A DNA stretch of 64,000 nt from Noviherbaspirillum suwonense. Lineage in GTDB: Bacteria; Pseudomonadota; Gammaproteobacteria; Burkholderiales; Burkholderiaceae_D. The first letter of the stretch is position 1. The number at the start of each line of letters is the position of its first letter. The stretch spans positions 62,001 through 126,000 of the forward strand of contig NZ_FXUL01000002.1 in the NCBI RefSeq assembly GCF_900182955.1, written 5' to 3'. Both the position numbers and the translations under genes were made by a program. A model generated the notes under the pieces. The model was not told the DNA's origin. It did not search any database and saw only the letters and a list, made by a program, of their open reading frames with translations. Of this stretch, positions 11,460 to 22,172 are shown piece by piece.

Positions 11460-12920
11460 ATGGATTCACGCGTCGACGACACGCCTCGCACTGCTCCCGC
11501 CGTTCGAACCACAACCCGAGGTCGCTTCATCGGCGCCATCATCGCGCTGCTGGCGCTGGCCGCGCTTGGCTGGCTGGTCTGGCACCTGACGCACAAGGCG
11601 CCGGAAGGAAGCCCGGGCAAGCCGGGCGCCGGCGCCCCGGGTCCCGGCGGTCCGGGCGGCGGCGCGGGTCCCCGCAGTGCGCCGACGACGACGGTCGGCG
11701 TCGGCACGGCGGAGCAGGTCGACCTGCCGGTGACGCTCGAAGCGATAGGCACGGTCAATGCGGCGGCGACGGTCACCGTGCGGCCCCAGGTGTCGGGCGT
11801 GTTCCGCGAGATCCTGTTCACCGAGGGCCAGATGGTGAAGGCGGGCCAGGTGATGGCCGTTATCGATCCCAGCCAGTTCCAGATGGCGCTGATGCAGGCC
11901 ACCGGCCAGCGCCAGCGCGACGAGGCGCAGCTGGAGAATGCGCGGCTGACGCTGCAGCGCTACCGCACCCTGCTGTCCCAGGATTCGATCGCCCGCCAGG
12001 ATGTCGACACCCAGGCCGCGCTGGTCCGCCAGCTCGAAGGCACGGTGGTCGCCGACCGCGCGGTGGAAGGCACGGCCAAGCTCAACCTCGGCTACAGCAG
12101 GGTGGTCGCGCCCATCAGCGGGCGGGTCGGCCTGCGCACCGTCGATGTCGGCAACGTCATCGGCCCCAACGATGCGAACGGGATCGCGGTGATCACCCAG
12201 GTGTCGCCGATCGACGTCCAGTTCGCCATCCCGCAGGACCGGGTGCCCGAGGTGCAGCAGGGGCTGGGCCAGAGCAGCAAGATGACAGTCGTCGCGCTCG
12301 ACCGCACCCGCGCCACGGTGCTCGATGAAGGCAAGTTCTATGCGCTGGACAACCAGGTCGATGTGCAGACCGGCACCGTCAAGGCCAAGGCGCGCTTCGC
12401 GAATGCGAAACTGGCGCTGTTCCCGAGCCAGTTCGTCAATGTGAAGATGCAGCTGCGCACGATTACCGGCGCCGTCGTGATACCGGTCAATGCGCTGCGC
12501 AACAGCAGCAACGGCGACTATGTCTATGTGCTCAACCCGCGCGAACGCACGGTGGCGATGCGCAAGGTGACGCGCGGCCAGGCCAGCGTCGACAAGGTGC
12601 AGATCGTCACCGGCCTGCAGCCGGGCGAACGGGTCATCACCGAGGGCGCCGACCGGCTCAAGGACGGCGACAAGGTAACATTGCCGGGCGACCGTCCGGG
12701 CGCCGGCGCCAATGGCGGCCGGCGGCAGGGCGCGGGCGGCGAGCACGGCGGCGGCAGGCGTCGCGGCGAGCAGGGCGGGAGCGCGGCCCCAGCGGGCGAC
12801 GCCGCGCCGGCCGGCGGCGCGACACCGGCTGCCCCGGCCGCATCGTCTGCCCCGGCTTCGCCCGGCGCACCCGCAGCCGCTCCCGCAAGCCCGGCAGGCT
12901 CCGCACCGGCGGCCCGTTGA
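11460..12920 (+). CDS. mdtA: RND efflux periplasmic adaptor (MdtA-like)
   Basis: The 486-residue membrane fusion protein would link the inner-membrane pumps to the outer-membrane channel. An N-terminal membrane anchor (about residues 24-44) is followed by a Gly/Pro-rich linker (about 48-78). Then come a biotinyl-lipoyl domain (VRPQVSGVFREILFTEGQMVKAGQVMAVID), an alpha-helical hairpin, the second lipoyl half (YSRVVAPISGRVGLRTVDVG) and the beta-barrel and membrane-proximal domains. About 75 residues at the C-terminus are low-complexity Gly/Arg then Ala/Pro, far longer than in ordinary MdtA. The gene leads a four-gene operon with 25 bases to the next start. The exact drug range cannot be inferred. 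Confidence 0.92.
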   Translation: MDSRVDDTPRTAPAVRTTTRGRFIGAIIALLALAALGWLVWHLTHKAPEGSPGKPGAGAPGPGGPGGGAGPRSAPTTTVGVGTAEQVDLPVTLEAIGTVNAAATVTVRPQVSGVFREILFTEGQMVKAGQVMAVIDPSQFQMALMQATGQRQRDEAQLENARLTLQRYRTLLSQDSIARQDVDTQAALVRQLEGTVVADRAVEGTAKLNLGYSRVVAPISGRVGLRTVDVGNVIGPNDANGIAVITQVSPIDVQFAIPQDRVPEVQQGLGQSSKMTVVALDRTRATVLDEGKFYALDNQVDVQTGTVKAKARFANAKLALFPSQFVNVKMQLRTITGAVVIPVNALRNSSNGDYVYVLNPRERTVAMRKVTRGQASVDKVQIVTGLQPGERVITEGADRLKDGDKVTLPGDRPGAGANGGRRQGAGGEHGGGRRRGEQGGSAAPAGDAAPAGGATPAAPAASSAPASPGAPAAAPASPAGSAPAAR

Positions 12921-12945
12921 TGCCGCGACCTGAAGGCTGCCGCAA

Positions 12946-15900
12946 ATGAGTCCCTCCACGCCTTTCATCCAGCGTCCGGTCGCCACCGCGCTGCTGATGG
13001 TCGCCATCGTGCTGGCCGGCTTCATGGGTTTCCGCTTCCTGCCGCTGTCGGCGCTGCCGCAGGTCGACTTCCCGACGATACAGGTGCAGACCCTGTATCC
13101 GGGCGCCAGCCCCGAGGTGATGAGCCAGACCGTGACCGCGCCGCTGGAACGCCAGTTCGGCCAGATGTCCGGCCTGCAGCGGATGAGTTCGACCAGCGCG
13201 TCCGGCGTGTCCATCATCACGCTGCAATTCGACCTCGGCGAAAAGCTGGACGTGGCCGAGCAGGAAGTGCAGGCGTCGATCAATGCCGGCGCGTCGCTGC
13301 TGCCGGCCGACCTGCCGGCGCCGCCGGTCTATGCCAAGGTCAACCCGGCCGATGCGCCGGTGCTGACGCTGGCCATCACGTCCGATTCGCTGCCGCTGAC
13401 CGAGGTGCAGAACCTGGTCAACACCCGGCTGGCGCTGAAGATCAGCCAGGTCACGGGCGTGGGCCTGGTGTCGCTGTCCGGCGGCCAGCGGCCCGCGGTG
13501 CGCATCCAGGCCGACAGCCAGGCGCTGGCGTCCTACGGCCTCGGCCTGGACACGCTGCGCAGCGCGATCACCGCGGCCAACGCGAACAGCGCGAAGGGCA
13601 GCTTCGACGGCCCGACCCGCTCGTTCACGATCAATTCCAATGACCAGCTGGTAACCGCGGCCGACTACGCGAGCCTGATCGTCGCCTACCGCAATGGCGC
13701 GCCGGTCCGGCTGTCCAGCGTGGCGCGCGTGGTCGACAGCGCGGAGAACATCAAGCTCGGCGCATGGGCCAACATGAAGCCGGCCATCATCCTCAATGTG
13801 CAGCGCCAGCCGGGGGCCAATGTGATCGCCACGGTCGACGCCATCAAGGCGCGGCTGCCGGAACTGCAGGCCGGCCTGCCGGCGTCGCTGCGGGTCGACG
13901 TGCTGAGCGACCGCACCACCGGCATCCGGGCGTCGGTCAAGCACGTGGAAATCGAACTGCTGCTGGCCGTGGTGCTGGTGGTGCTGGTGATCTTCGCCTT
14001 CCTGCACGACATCCGCGCCACCGTCATCGCCAGCGTGGCCGTGCCGATCTCCCTGATCGGCGCCTGCGGCATGATGTACCTGCTCGGCTACAGCCTGAAC
14101 AACCTGTCGCTGATGGCGCTGACCATCGCCACCGGCTTCGTGGTCGACGACGCCATCGTCATGATCGAGAACATTGCGCGCTACATCGAGGAAGGCGAGA
14201 CGCCGATGGCGGCGGCGCTGAAGGGCGCGGCGCAGATCGGTTTCACGATCATCTCGCTGACCGTGTCCCTGATCGCGGTGCTGATCCCGCTGCTGTTCAT
14301 GGGCGACGTGGTCGGCCGGCTGTTCCGCGAGTTCGCGATCACGCTGGCCATCACCATCCTGATCTCCGGCGTGGTGTCGCTGACGCTGGTGCCGATGATG
14401 TCGGCGCGCTGGCTCAAGGGCCACGACGCCGGCCGGCGCGACCAGCCGCCCGGACGCATGCAGCAGATGTTCGACCGCGTGATGGTGCGCTACGACCGTT
14501 CGCTGCAGTGGGTGCTGGCGCACCAGCCGCTGACGTTGCTGGTGGCGCTGGCGACGCTGGGGCTGACCGTGCTGCTCTACATGCTGATCCCCAAGGGCCT
14601 GTTCCCGACGCAGGACACCGGCCAGCTGCAGGCCAGGGTGGAAGCCGCGCAGTCGGTGTCCTACCAGCGCATGAGCGAGCTGCAGCAGGCGGCCGCCGAG
14701 GCGATCCTGCAGGACCCTGCCGTGGAAAACCTGGCGTCCTTCGTCGGGGTCGACGCCGCCAACAACACGATGCTGCACACCGGGCGCATGCTGATCAACC
14801 TGAAGGGCGACCGCAGCGGCAAGCCGCAGGAAATCATGGCCCGCCTGCGCGACCGGGTTTCCAGGGTCGCCGGCGTCACGCTCTACCTGCAGCCGACCCA
14901 GGACCTGACCATCGACGCCGAATCCGGCCCGACCCAGTACCGGCTCTCGCTGGAAGGCGCCAACAGCGCTACCGTCAATGAATGGGCCGGCCGGCTCGCG
15001 CAGAAGCTGCAGGCCGTTCCGCAGCTGAGGAATGTCACGTCGGACGCCGGCGCCACGGGCCTCGCAGCGGTGGTCGAGATCGACCGCGACACGGCGTCGC
15101 GGCTCGGCATTACCGCGGCGGCGGTGGACGAGGCGCTGTACAGCGCTTTCGGCCAGCGCATCGTCTCCACCATCTTCACCGAGACCAACCAGTACCGGGT
15201 CATCCTCGAGGCGCAGCAGGAAGGGCTGACGACGCCGCAGACGCTGGGCGCGCTGCAATTGCGCACCAGCGCCGGCCGGCCGACGCCGCTGTCGGCGGTG
15301 GCCCGCATCACCGAGAGGCCGGCGCCGCTGCAGGTGACGCACGTGGCGCAGTATCCGGCGACCACGCTGGGCTTCGACACCGCGCCTGGCGTGTCGCTGG
15401 GGCGGGCGGTGGACGCGATACGCGAGGCCGCGCTGGACGTGAAGCTGCCGCCCAGCGTGACCATGACCTTCCTCGGCGCATCCGGCGCCTACCAGGCGTC
15501 GCTGACCAACCAGCTGTGGCTGATCCTGGCCGCGGTGGTCTGCGTGTACATCGTGCTGGGGGTGCTGTATGAAAGCTACGTGCATCCGCTGACCATCCTG
15601 TCGACGCTGCCGTCGGCCGGCGTCGGCGCGCTGCTGGCGTTGATGATCAGCGGCGAGGACCTCGGCGTGATCGGCATCATCGGCATCATCCTGCTGATCG
15701 GCATCGTCAAGAAGAACGCGATCATGATGATCGACTTCGCGATCGACGCCGAACGCAACGACGGCCAGACGCCGCGCAACGCGATCCACCAGGCCGCGAT
15801 GCTGCGCTTCCGCCCGATCCTGATGACCACGCTGGCCGCGCTGTTCGCGGCGGTGCCGCTGATGCTGGGCTGGGGCGAGGGCGCCGAGCTGCGGCGGCCG

Positions 15901-16047
15901 CTGGGCCTGGCCATCTTCGGCGGGCTGATCGTCAGCCAGATGCTGACGCTGTACACCACGCCGGTGATCTACCTGGCCTTCGACCGGCTCGGCAGCCGGT
16001 TCGGGAACAGGCAGCCCCGTCCCGATACCGAGGGGGCCAGCGCTTGA
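12946..16047 (+). CDS. mdtB: RND multidrug efflux permease (MdtB-like)
   Basis: The 1033-residue inner-membrane proton-driven pump has the usual 12-helix layout with two large periplasmic loops. The start [15 protein letters not shown] is the standard RND N-terminus. The [22 protein letters not shown] segment of TM4 carries the paired acidic residues of the proton relay, and the second half has the matching [15 protein letters not shown]. It pairs with the next gene: MdtB and MdtC form a mixed trimer in characterised systems. The stop overlaps the next gene's TTG start by four bases, supporting tight coupling and stoichiometric synthesis. Confidence 0.93.
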   Translation: MSPSTPFIQRPVATALLMVAIVLAGFMGFRFLPLSALPQVDFPTIQVQTLYPGASPEVMSQTVTAPLERQFGQMSGLQRMSSTSASGVSIITLQFDLGEKLDVAEQEVQASINAGASLLPADLPAPPVYAKVNPADAPVLTLAITSDSLPLTEVQNLVNTRLALKISQVTGVGLVSLSGGQRPAVRIQADSQALASYGLGLDTLRSAITAANANSAKGSFDGPTRSFTINSNDQLVTAADYASLIVAYRNGAPVRLSSVARVVDSAENIKLGAWANMKPAIILNVQRQPGANVIATVDAIKARLPELQAGLPASLRVDVLSDRTTGIRASVKHVEIELLLAVVLVVLVIFAFLHDIRATVIASVAVPISLIGACGMMYLLGYSLNNLSLMALTIATGFVVDDAIVMIENIARYIEEGETPMAAALKGAAQIGFTIISLTVSLIAVLIPLLFMGDVVGRLFREFAITLAITILISGVVSLTLVPMMSARWLKGHDAGRRDQPPGRMQQMFDRVMVRYDRSLQWVLAHQPLTLLVALATLGLTVLLYMLIPKGLFPTQDTGQLQARVEAAQSVSYQRMSELQQAAAEAILQDPAVENLASFVGVDAANNTMLHTGRMLINLKGDRSGKPQEIMARLRDRVSRVAGVTLYLQPTQDLTIDAESGPTQYRLSLEGANSATVNEWAGRLAQKLQAVPQLRNVTSDAGATGLAAVVEIDRDTASRLGITAAAVDEALYSAFGQRIVSTIFTETNQYRVILEAQQEGLTTPQTLGALQLRTSAGRPTPLSAVARITERPAPLQVTHVAQYPATTLGFDTAPGVSLGRAVDAIREAALDVKLPPSVTMTFLGASGAYQASLTNQLWLILAAVVCVYIVLGVLYESYVHPLTILSTLPSAGVGALLALMISGEDLGVIGIIGIILLIGIVKKNAIMMIDFAIDAERNDGQTPRNAIHQAAMLRFRPILMTTLAALFAAVPLMLGWGEGAELRRPLGLAIFGGLIVSQMLTLYTTPVIYLAFDRLGSRFGNRQPRPDTEGASA

Positions 16048-19000
16048 ACCTGTCCGGCCCCTTCGTCCGCCGGCCCATCGCCACGGTGCTGCTGACCATC
16101 GGCCTGGCGCTGGCCGGCATCGCCGCCTTCCTGGTGCTGCCGGTGTCGCCGCTGCCGCAGGTCGACTTCCCGGCGATCTCGGTGTCGGCCTCGCTGCCCG
16201 GCGCCAGCCCGGAAACCATGGCGACCTCGGTCGCGACGCCGCTCGAGCGGCGGCTGGGCGTGATCGCCGGCGTCACCGAGATGACGTCCAACAGCGGCAA
16301 CGGCTCGACCCGCATCAGCCTCCAGTTCGACCTGTCGCGCAAGATCGACGCGGCGGCCCGCGAAGTGCAGGCCGCCATCAACGCGTCCCGCGCAGATTTG
16401 CCGGCCACGCTGCGCAGCAACCCGACCTACCGCAAGATCAACCCGTCCGACGCGCCGGTGATGATCCTCGCGCTGACCTCGGCGACGCGCACGCCCGGCC
16501 AGGTATACGACGACGTCTCCAACATCGTCCAGCAGAAGCTGGCCCAGGTCGAAGGCGTCGGCGACGTCGAGCTCGGCGGCGGCTCGCTGCCGGCGGTGCG
16601 GGTCGAACTGCTGCCGTTCGCGTTGAACCGCTACGGCGTGAGCATGGAAGACGTGCGCGCGGCGATCCAGGCCAGCAATGGCAACCGGCCCAAGGGCGCG
16701 ATCGAGGGCGACGAGCGCCGGCTGCAGATCTATACGAGGTCGTCCGCCGGCGGCGGCCGCACCGCGGCCGACTACCGCGGGCTGGTGGTGGCCTGGCGCA
16801 ACGGCTCGCCGATACGGCTGTCCGACATTGCCGACGTGGTCGACGGCCAGGAGAACAAGCGCACGCTGGGCCTGTTCAACGGCCTGCCGGCGATCATCGT
16901 GGTGATCACGCGCCAGCCCGGCGCGAACGTGATCCAGACCGTCGACAACGTGCGCGCGCTGATCCCCGAACTGCAGGCGCAGCTGCCGGCCGACGTCAAG
17001 CTGCAGGTCGCCTCGGACCGGACGACCTCGATCCGGGCGTCGCTGCACGAGATCGAGATGACGCTGATCCTGTCCATCCTGCTGGTGGTGCTGGTGGTCA
17101 GCCTGTTCCTGCGCAACCTGCGCGCGACCATCATCCCGGCGGTGGCGACCGTGGTGTCGCTGCTGGGCACCTTCGGCGTCATGTATGCGCTCGGCTTTTC
17201 GCTCAACAACCTGAGCCTGATGGCGCTGACCGTGGCGACCGGCTTCGTGGTCGACGACGCCATCGTCGTCCTGGAAAACACCAGCCGCCATATCGAGCAG
17301 GGCATGGACCGCTTCAAGGCCGCGCTCCTGGGCGCGCGCGAGGTCGGCTTCACCGTGCTGTCGATCAGCCTGTCGCTGGTGGCGGTGTTCATCCCGCTGC
17401 TGTTCATGGGCGGCCAGGTCGGCCGCCTGTTCGGCGAGTTCGCGATGACGCTGTCGGCCGCCGTGATGATCTCGCTGGTGGTGTCGCTGACGACCACACC
17501 GATGATGTGCGCGTGGCTGCTCAAGTCGCCCGACCAGCAGAAGCCGCCGGGGCGGGTGTCGCGGCTTCTGGAGCGCGGCTTCGTGGCGACCCAGCGCGCG
17601 TACGAGCACAGCCTGGACTGGGCGCTGGCCAGCCGCTGGCTGGTGCTGTTCATCCTGGTCGCGGTGGTCGGCATGAACGTCTACCTGTTCAAGGCCGCGC
17701 CCAAGGGCTTCTTCCCGACCCAGGACACCGGCCAGATCAGCGCCGGCATCCGCGCCGACCAGAGCATCTCGTTCGAGGCGATGCAGGCCAAGCTGCGGCA
17801 GATCGTCGACATCATCAAGCGCGACCCGGCGGTGGACACGGTGGTCGGCTTTACCGGCGGCAGCCGGGCCGGCGGCGGCTTCATGTTCATCGCGCTGAAG
17901 CCTGCCGACCAGCGCACCGAGCGCGGGCAGGCGGTGATTGCCCGTCTGCGGCCCCAACTGGCGCAGATCACCGGCGTGCGCCTGTTCCTCAACCCGGTGC
18001 AGGACCTGCGCATGGGCGGGCGCTCCAGCAACTCGACCTACCAGTACACGCTCAAGAGCGACAATGCGAACGACCTCAAGCGCTGGTCGACCCGGCTGGC
18101 CGACGCGATGCGCAGGCAGCCTGGCCTGGCCGACATCGACACCGACCAGGAAGAGAATGGCGTGGAAACCTTCGTCACGGTCGACCGCGACAGCGCCGCC
18201 CGGCTGGGCGTGAATTCGCGCGATGTCGACAATGCGCTGTACAACAGCTTCGGGCAGCGCCAGGTCGCGACCATCTACGACGAGCTGAACCAGTATCGGG
18301 TCATCATGGAAGTCGCGCCCGAATATGCGCGCAGCCCGGAGTCGCTGCGGGATGTCTACGTGCCGGCGCGCGGCGCGGCCGCAACCACGGCGACCGCCGC
18401 CACGGCTGCGGCTGCCTCCACCACGTCCACCACGGCAACCGTCGCGGGCGCCGCGACGAGCACCAGCGCCGCCTCGGGCGGCACGGGCACGACCGCCGGC
18501 GCGGCGTCGACGACGGCCGCCGCGCCGGTGAACCCGGCGCTGCGCGACCCGGCGAGCGGCCAGGCGCTGAGCACCGCGCCGACCACCATGGTGCCGCTGT
18601 CGGCCTTCGCCCGTTTCACCGAGCGCGCGACGGCGACGTCCGTCAGCCACCAGGATGCGGAACTGGCGACGACCATTTCCTACAACCTGGACGAGGGTTT
18701 CAGCCTGACGCAGGCGCAGGCGGCGGTGCGCCAGGCCGAAGCCGACATCGGCATGCCGACCAATGTGCGCGGCAGCTTCGAAGGCACCGCCCGCGGTTTC
18801 CAGGAAAGCCAGGACAAGCAGCCGATGCTGATCGCCGCAGCGCTCATCGTCATCTATATCGTGCTGGGGGTGCTGTACGAAAGCCTGGTGCACCCGATCA
18901 CCGTGCTGTCGACGCTGCCGTCGGCCGGCGTCGGCGCCATCATCGCGCTGCTGCTGTTCGGCATGGACTTTTCCATCATCGCGCTGATCGGCGTGTTCCT

Positions 19001-19358
19001 GCTGATCGGCATCGTCAAGAAGAACGCGATCCTGATCATCGACTTTGCGCTGGAAGCCGAACGTTCGCGCGGGCTGTCGGCAATCGAGGCGGTGCGCGAA
19101 GCCTGCCTGCTGCGCTTCCGGCCCATCCTGATGACGACGCTGGCCGCGGCGCTCGGCGCGCTGCCGCTGGCCATCGGCTTCGGCGAAGGCGCCGAACTGC
19201 GCCGGCCGCTGGGGATCGCCATCATCGGCGGCCTTGTGGCCAGCCAGGTGCTGACGCTGCTGACGACGCCGGTGGTCTACATCCTCCTCGACAAGCTGCG
19301 CCGCCGCTCGCCCGGCGAACAGGCGCTGGCCCGCACCACTGAACCGCTACACACCTGA
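16044..19358 (+). CDS. mdtC: RND multidrug efflux permease (MdtC-like) with an Ala/Thr-rich insertion
   Basis: At 1104 residues this pump is about 75 longer than typical MdtC. It starts at a TTG overlapping the mdtB stop and opens with the RND signature [21 protein letters not shown]4 has the same paired-Asp proton-relay motif as its partner. The extra length is a low-complexity run of Ala, Thr, Ser and Gly at about residues 775-845, between the DVYVPAR strand and [10 protein letters not shown]. It therefore falls in the second periplasmic (docking/porter) half. The frame is open through the insertion and the C-terminal half is intact, so the gene is probably functional. The insertion's codons are GCG/ACC/ACG-rich like the rest of the gene. 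Confidence 0.92.
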   Translation: MNLSGPFVRRPIATVLLTIGLALAGIAAFLVLPVSPLPQVDFPAISVSASLPGASPETMATSVATPLERRLGVIAGVTEMTSNSGNGSTRISLQFDLSRKIDAAAREVQAAINASRADLPATLRSNPTYRKINPSDAPVMILALTSATRTPGQVYDDVSNIVQQKLAQVEGVGDVELGGGSLPAVRVELLPFALNRYGVSMEDVRAAIQASNGNRPKGAIEGDERRLQIYTRSSAGGGRTAADYRGLVVAWRNGSPIRLSDIADVVDGQENKRTLGLFNGLPAIIVVITRQPGANVIQTVDNVRALIPELQAQLPADVKLQVASDRTTSIRASLHEIEMTLILSILLVVLVVSLFLRNLRATIIPAVATVVSLLGTFGVMYALGFSLNNLSLMALTVATGFVVDDAIVVLENTSRHIEQGMDRFKAALLGAREVGFTVLSISLSLVAVFIPLLFMGGQVGRLFGEFAMTLSAAVMISLVVSLTTTPMMCAWLLKSPDQQKPPGRVSRLLERGFVATQRAYEHSLDWALASRWLVLFILVAVVGMNVYLFKAAPKGFFPTQDTGQISAGIRADQSISFEAMQAKLRQIVDIIKRDPAVDTVVGFTGGSRAGGGFMFIALKPADQRTERGQAVIARLRPQLAQITGVRLFLNPVQDLRMGGRSSNSTYQYTLKSDNANDLKRWSTRLADAMRRQPGLADIDTDQEENGVETFVTVDRDSAARLGVNSRDVDNALYNSFGQRQVATIYDELNQYRVIMEVAPEYARSPESLRDVYVPARGAAATTATAATAAAASTTSTTATVAGAATSTSAASGGTGTTAGAASTTAAAPVNPALRDPASGQALSTAPTTMVPLSAFARFTERATATSVSHQDAELATTISYNLDEGFSLTQAQAAVRQAEADIGMPTNVRGSFEGTARGFQESQDKQPMLIAAALIVIYIVLGVLYESLVHPITVLSTLPSAGVGAIIALLLFGMDFSIIALIGVFLLIGIVKKNAILIIDFALEAERSRGLSAIEAVREACLLRFRPILMTTLAAALGALPLAIGFGEGAELRRPLGIAIIGGLVASQVLTLLTTPVVYILLDKLRRRSPGEQALARTTEPLHT

Positions 19359-19363
19359 TATCC

Positions 19364-20803
19364 ATGCGCTTATTGAAGAGTTCCGCGTTTCCCCTGCCTG
19401 CGTTGCGGCGCAATGTGCTTGCCGTGGCCGTCCTGGCCAGCCTTGGCGCCTGCTCGCTGGCGCCGGTGTACCGGGAGCCGCCGCTGCCGCTGCCGGCCGC
19501 GTTCAAGGAAGCCGGCGACTGGGTGCCGGCGACGCCGGCGGACGACGCGCCGCGCGGCCCGTGGTGGAGCGTGTTCAACGACCCGGTGCTCGACGGACTG
19601 GCAAACGCGGTGCAGGTGTCGAACCAGAATGTCGCCGCCGCCAGCGCCGCCTATGCGCAGGCGCGCGCGCTGGTGGCGGGCCAGCGCGCAACCCTGGTTC
19701 CGGTCGTGTCGCTGGATGCGGGCGCCGACCGCGGCAGCAGCAGTAACAACAGCGCGTCCAGCCTCGGCAGCGGCGCGCGGGTGCGCAACACCTACCAGGC
19801 CAGCCTGGGCGCGAGCTGGGAGCCGGACTTGTGGGGCCGGCTGCGCGGCGGCGTCGAGAGCGCATCGTCCAGCGCCGCGGCCAGCCAGGCCGACCTGGCC
19901 TCGGCCACGCTGTCGGCCCAGGGCGAACTGGTGGCCAATTACCTGAACCTGCGCGAGACGGACGTCCAGTCCGAGCTGCTGCAGGCCACCATCGCCGGCT
20001 ACCAGCGGGTGCGGCAGATCACGCAGAACCGCTATGACGCCGGCGTGATCCCGAAGACCGACCTGCTGCAGGCCGAGACCCAGCTGGCCACCGCGCAGGC
20101 CGACCAGGTCGGCCTGCAGCGGCAGCGCGCGCAGCTCGAGCATGCGATCGCGGTCCTGGTCGGCAGGACGCCTGCCGACTTCTCGTTGCCGCCGGCCGCC
20201 TGGTCGCCCACGGTGCCCGACATTCCGCTGGTGCTGCCGGCCACGCTGCTGCAGCGGCGGCCCGACATCGCCGGCGCCGAACGGCGCGTGGCCGCGGCCA
20301 ACGCCGAGATCGGCATCGCCCGCGCCGGCTACTTCCCCAGCATCGGCCTGACCGCGTCCTACGGCTACGGCGCGAGCCGGGTCGGCGACCTGTTCAACGC
20401 GTCGGCCAGCGCCTGGTCGCTCGGCCTGTCGCTGGCGCAGCGGGTGTTCGACGCCGGCGCCGTCAGCGCCCAGGTCGACGCCGCCCGCGCGGTCCAGGAG
20501 CGCACCGCCGCGCAATACCGGCAAACCGTGCTCGTCGCATTCCAGGATGTCGAGGACCAGCTCGCCGCCACCCGCGTGCTGGCGCTGCAGCTGACCTATC
20601 GCCGCGCCGCATCGACGGCCGCCGACCAGGTGGAGCAGCAGGTGCTGAACCGCTACCGGGCCGGGCAGGTCAGCTACACCGAGGTGGTCACCGCGCAGGC
20701 AACCGCGCTGCAGGCCCGCCGCACGCTGGCGCAGTTGCAGGCGGACCGGCAGGTGGTTGCGGTGGCGCTGATACAGGCGCTGGGAGGCGGGTGGCAGCGG
20801 TAG
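19364..20803 (+). CDS. RND efflux outer-membrane lipoprotein channel (NodT family)
   Basis: This 479-residue outer membrane factor begins with a signal peptide and lipobox (LASLGAC, Cys about residue 30). The TolC-like tandem repeats follow. Family landmarks are APVYREP just after the Cys, WWSVFNDPVLDGLANA, SWEPDLWGRLRGGVESA, and LPATLLQRRPDIAGAERRV in the second half. It would form the trimeric outer-membrane exit duct for the MdtABC-like pump. It is the last gene of the operon, six bases after mdtC. No terminator hairpin with a T-run is visible after it. Confidence 0.94.
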   Translation: MRLLKSSAFPLPALRRNVLAVAVLASLGACSLAPVYREPPLPLPAAFKEAGDWVPATPADDAPRGPWWSVFNDPVLDGLANAVQVSNQNVAAASAAYAQARALVAGQRATLVPVVSLDAGADRGSSSNNSASSLGSGARVRNTYQASLGASWEPDLWGRLRGGVESASSSAAASQADLASATLSAQGELVANYLNLRETDVQSELLQATIAGYQRVRQITQNRYDAGVIPKTDLLQAETQLATAQADQVGLQRQRAQLEHAIAVLVGRTPADFSLPPAAWSPTVPDIPLVLPATLLQRRPDIAGAERRVAAANAEIGIARAGYFPSIGLTASYGYGASRVGDLFNASASAWSLGLSLAQRVFDAGAVSAQVDAARAVQERTAAQYRQTVLVAFQDVEDQLAATRVLALQLTYRRAASTAADQVEQQVLNRYRAGQVSYTEVVTAQATALQARRTLAQLQADRQVVAVALIQALGGGWQR

Positions 20804-21271
20804 ATCGTGGGCTGGCCGGTTTGTCGGGCATGGAACGTGGGAAGTCGCTAGGCCGTTGAAGCCTGTTTCGCGTGGGGCGCCGCGCTGCGGGGCTCTTGCG
20901 CTCATGCGTAGTAAGCATGGCGCGTGTCAAGGATGGTTACCTCATCGGGCACAGGCGTCCGACCCGACTACCCAGGTTCACAAGGCGCCATCAAATTCCG
21001 TAGGGTGTACGTACGGTGTAATAAGCGAATGTGCATTACACCCCAAGTTGCGAACATGCGATGGTGGCTGATTGCCGAGTGCTGTAATGCGCTTTGCTTA
21101 TTCCACCCTACGAGCCTGCGAGCCACGCAGACGAAACCGAACGATCGATCCCATCCGGCACGCGATCGCTTGGGATCGGTATGAGCCGCCGGAATTCCAG
21201 GCTGTTTTCGGATGGGTGGGCAGCAAGCGAAGATCCTGATGCGGACCGTGGAGCCGCCGGGACGCAGCTGG
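20804..21271. other. Intergenic region between convergent efflux and Calvin operons
   Basis: This is the 468 bases between the stop of the outer-membrane channel gene and the stop of prk. Its only clear structure is the second copy of the palindromic repeat (21000-21112). No open frame with protein-like composition and no classical terminator is seen. The repeat itself may end transcription from both sides. Confidence 0.6.
21000..21112. repeat. Palindromic intergenic repeat (MITE/REP-like), copy 2
   Basis: The left arm is 21000-21042 (GTAGGGTGTA, a short CGTACG insertion, then GTGTAATAAGCGAA). The right arm is 21081-21112 (CTGTAATGCGCTTTGC then CACCCTACG). They form an inverted repeat matching the arms at 3131-3230. 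This copy is more diverged: the left arm carries an internal partial duplication of GGTGTA, and the right arm has TTCCACC in place of TTACACC. The interior is unrelated to that of copy 1, so the conserved part is the terminal arms only. Confidence 0.75.
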
Positions 21272-22156
21272 CTACAGCTCGTTCATCGCGCGCTTGCGGC
21301 GTTCCATCATCCGCCAGATGAATGGCGTGAAGATCAGCTGCATCGCCAACTCCATCTTGCCGCCGGGGACCACGATGGTGTTCGCGCGCGACATGAACGA
21401 GTCCTTGACCATGTTCAGCAGGTACTGGAAATCGATGCCCTTGGGTTGCGCGAAGCGGATGACGACGAAGCTCTCGTCCGGCGCCGGGATGTCGCGCGCG
21501 ATGAAGGGGTTGGACGTGTCGACGCAGGGCACCCGCTGGAAGTTGACATGGGTGTGCGTGAATTGCGGGCAGATGTAATTCACGTAGTCAGGCATGCGCC
21601 GCAGGATGGTGTCGGTGACCGCCTCGGTCGAATAGCCGCGCTTGGACTTGTCGCGCCACAGTTTCTGTATCCACTCCAGGTTGATCACCGGGACCACGCC
21701 GATCAGCAGGTCCGGGTACTGCGCGATGTCGATGTCCTGGTGGATCACGGCGCCATGCAGGCCTTCGTAGAACAGCAGGTCGGTGCCCGGCTCGACCTCT
21801 TCCCATTCGGTGAAGGTGCCGGGCTTCCGGCCATACGGCGCGGCCTCGTCCGCGTCATGCAGGTACTTGCGGCGGCGCCCGCTGCCCGTGCTGGCATAGG
21901 TGCGAAACAGTCCTTCGAGTTCCGCGAACAGGTTGTTGTCCGGGCCGAAATGACTGAAGTTGCGGTCGCCGTTTTTCTCGGCCTCGATCAGGCGCTCCTT
22001 CATTTCCTCGCGGTCGTAGCGGTGGAAGCTGTCGCCCTCGACGATCGCGGCGGTGATGTTCTCGCGTCGGAATATATTCTCGAAGGTGCGGGTGACCGAG
22101 GTGGTGCCCGCGCCGGACGAGCCGGTGATGGCGATGATCGGGTAGCGTTCGGACAT
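21272..22156 (-). CDS. prk: Phosphoribulokinase
   Basis: The 294-residue bacterial class I phosphoribulokinase uses ATP to make ribulose 1,5-bisphosphate, the Rubisco substrate. The P-loop GSSGAGTTSV is at about residues 11-20. EGDSFHRYDREEM holds the catalytic base Asp, and FYEGLHGAV and the EWIQKLWRDK segment are typical. I chose the ATG at 22156 because AGAGGAGA sits just upstream, over one ten codons earlier inside the end of fbp. It is the last gene of the minus-strand Calvin operon, 16 bases after fbp. The usual onward cbb genes (transketolase, GAPDH, PGK, aldolase) do not follow; the repeat at 21000 does. Confidence 0.97.
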   Translation of the reverse strand: MSERYPIIAITGSSGAGTTSVTRTFENIFRRENITAAIVEGDSFHRYDREEMKERLIEAEKNGDRNFSHFGPDNNLFAELEGLFRTYASTGSGRRRKYLHDADEAAPYGRKPGTFTEWEEVEPGTDLLFYEGLHGAVIHQDIDIAQYPDLLIGVVPVINLEWIQKLWRDKSKRGYSTEAVTDTILRRMPDYVNYICPQFTHTHVNFQRVPCVDTSNPFIARDIPAPDESFVVIRFAQPKGIDFQYLLNMVKDSFMSRANTIVVPGGKMELAMQLIFTPFIWRMMERRKRAMNEL

Positions 22157-22172
22157 GTTGCGTCTCCTCTCG

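Noticed and set aside
12658..15789. Very long minus-strand open frame (1043 codons) opposite mdtA/mdtB
   Set aside because: It is antisense to well-identified RND genes. Its predicted protein is His/Arg/Gln-rich with no domain, the usual mirror frame of GC-rich coding DNA.
15969..18893. Minus-strand open frame of 974 codons opposite mdtC
   Set aside because: Same reason: low-complexity Arg/His/Asp composition and full overlap with a conserved pump gene.
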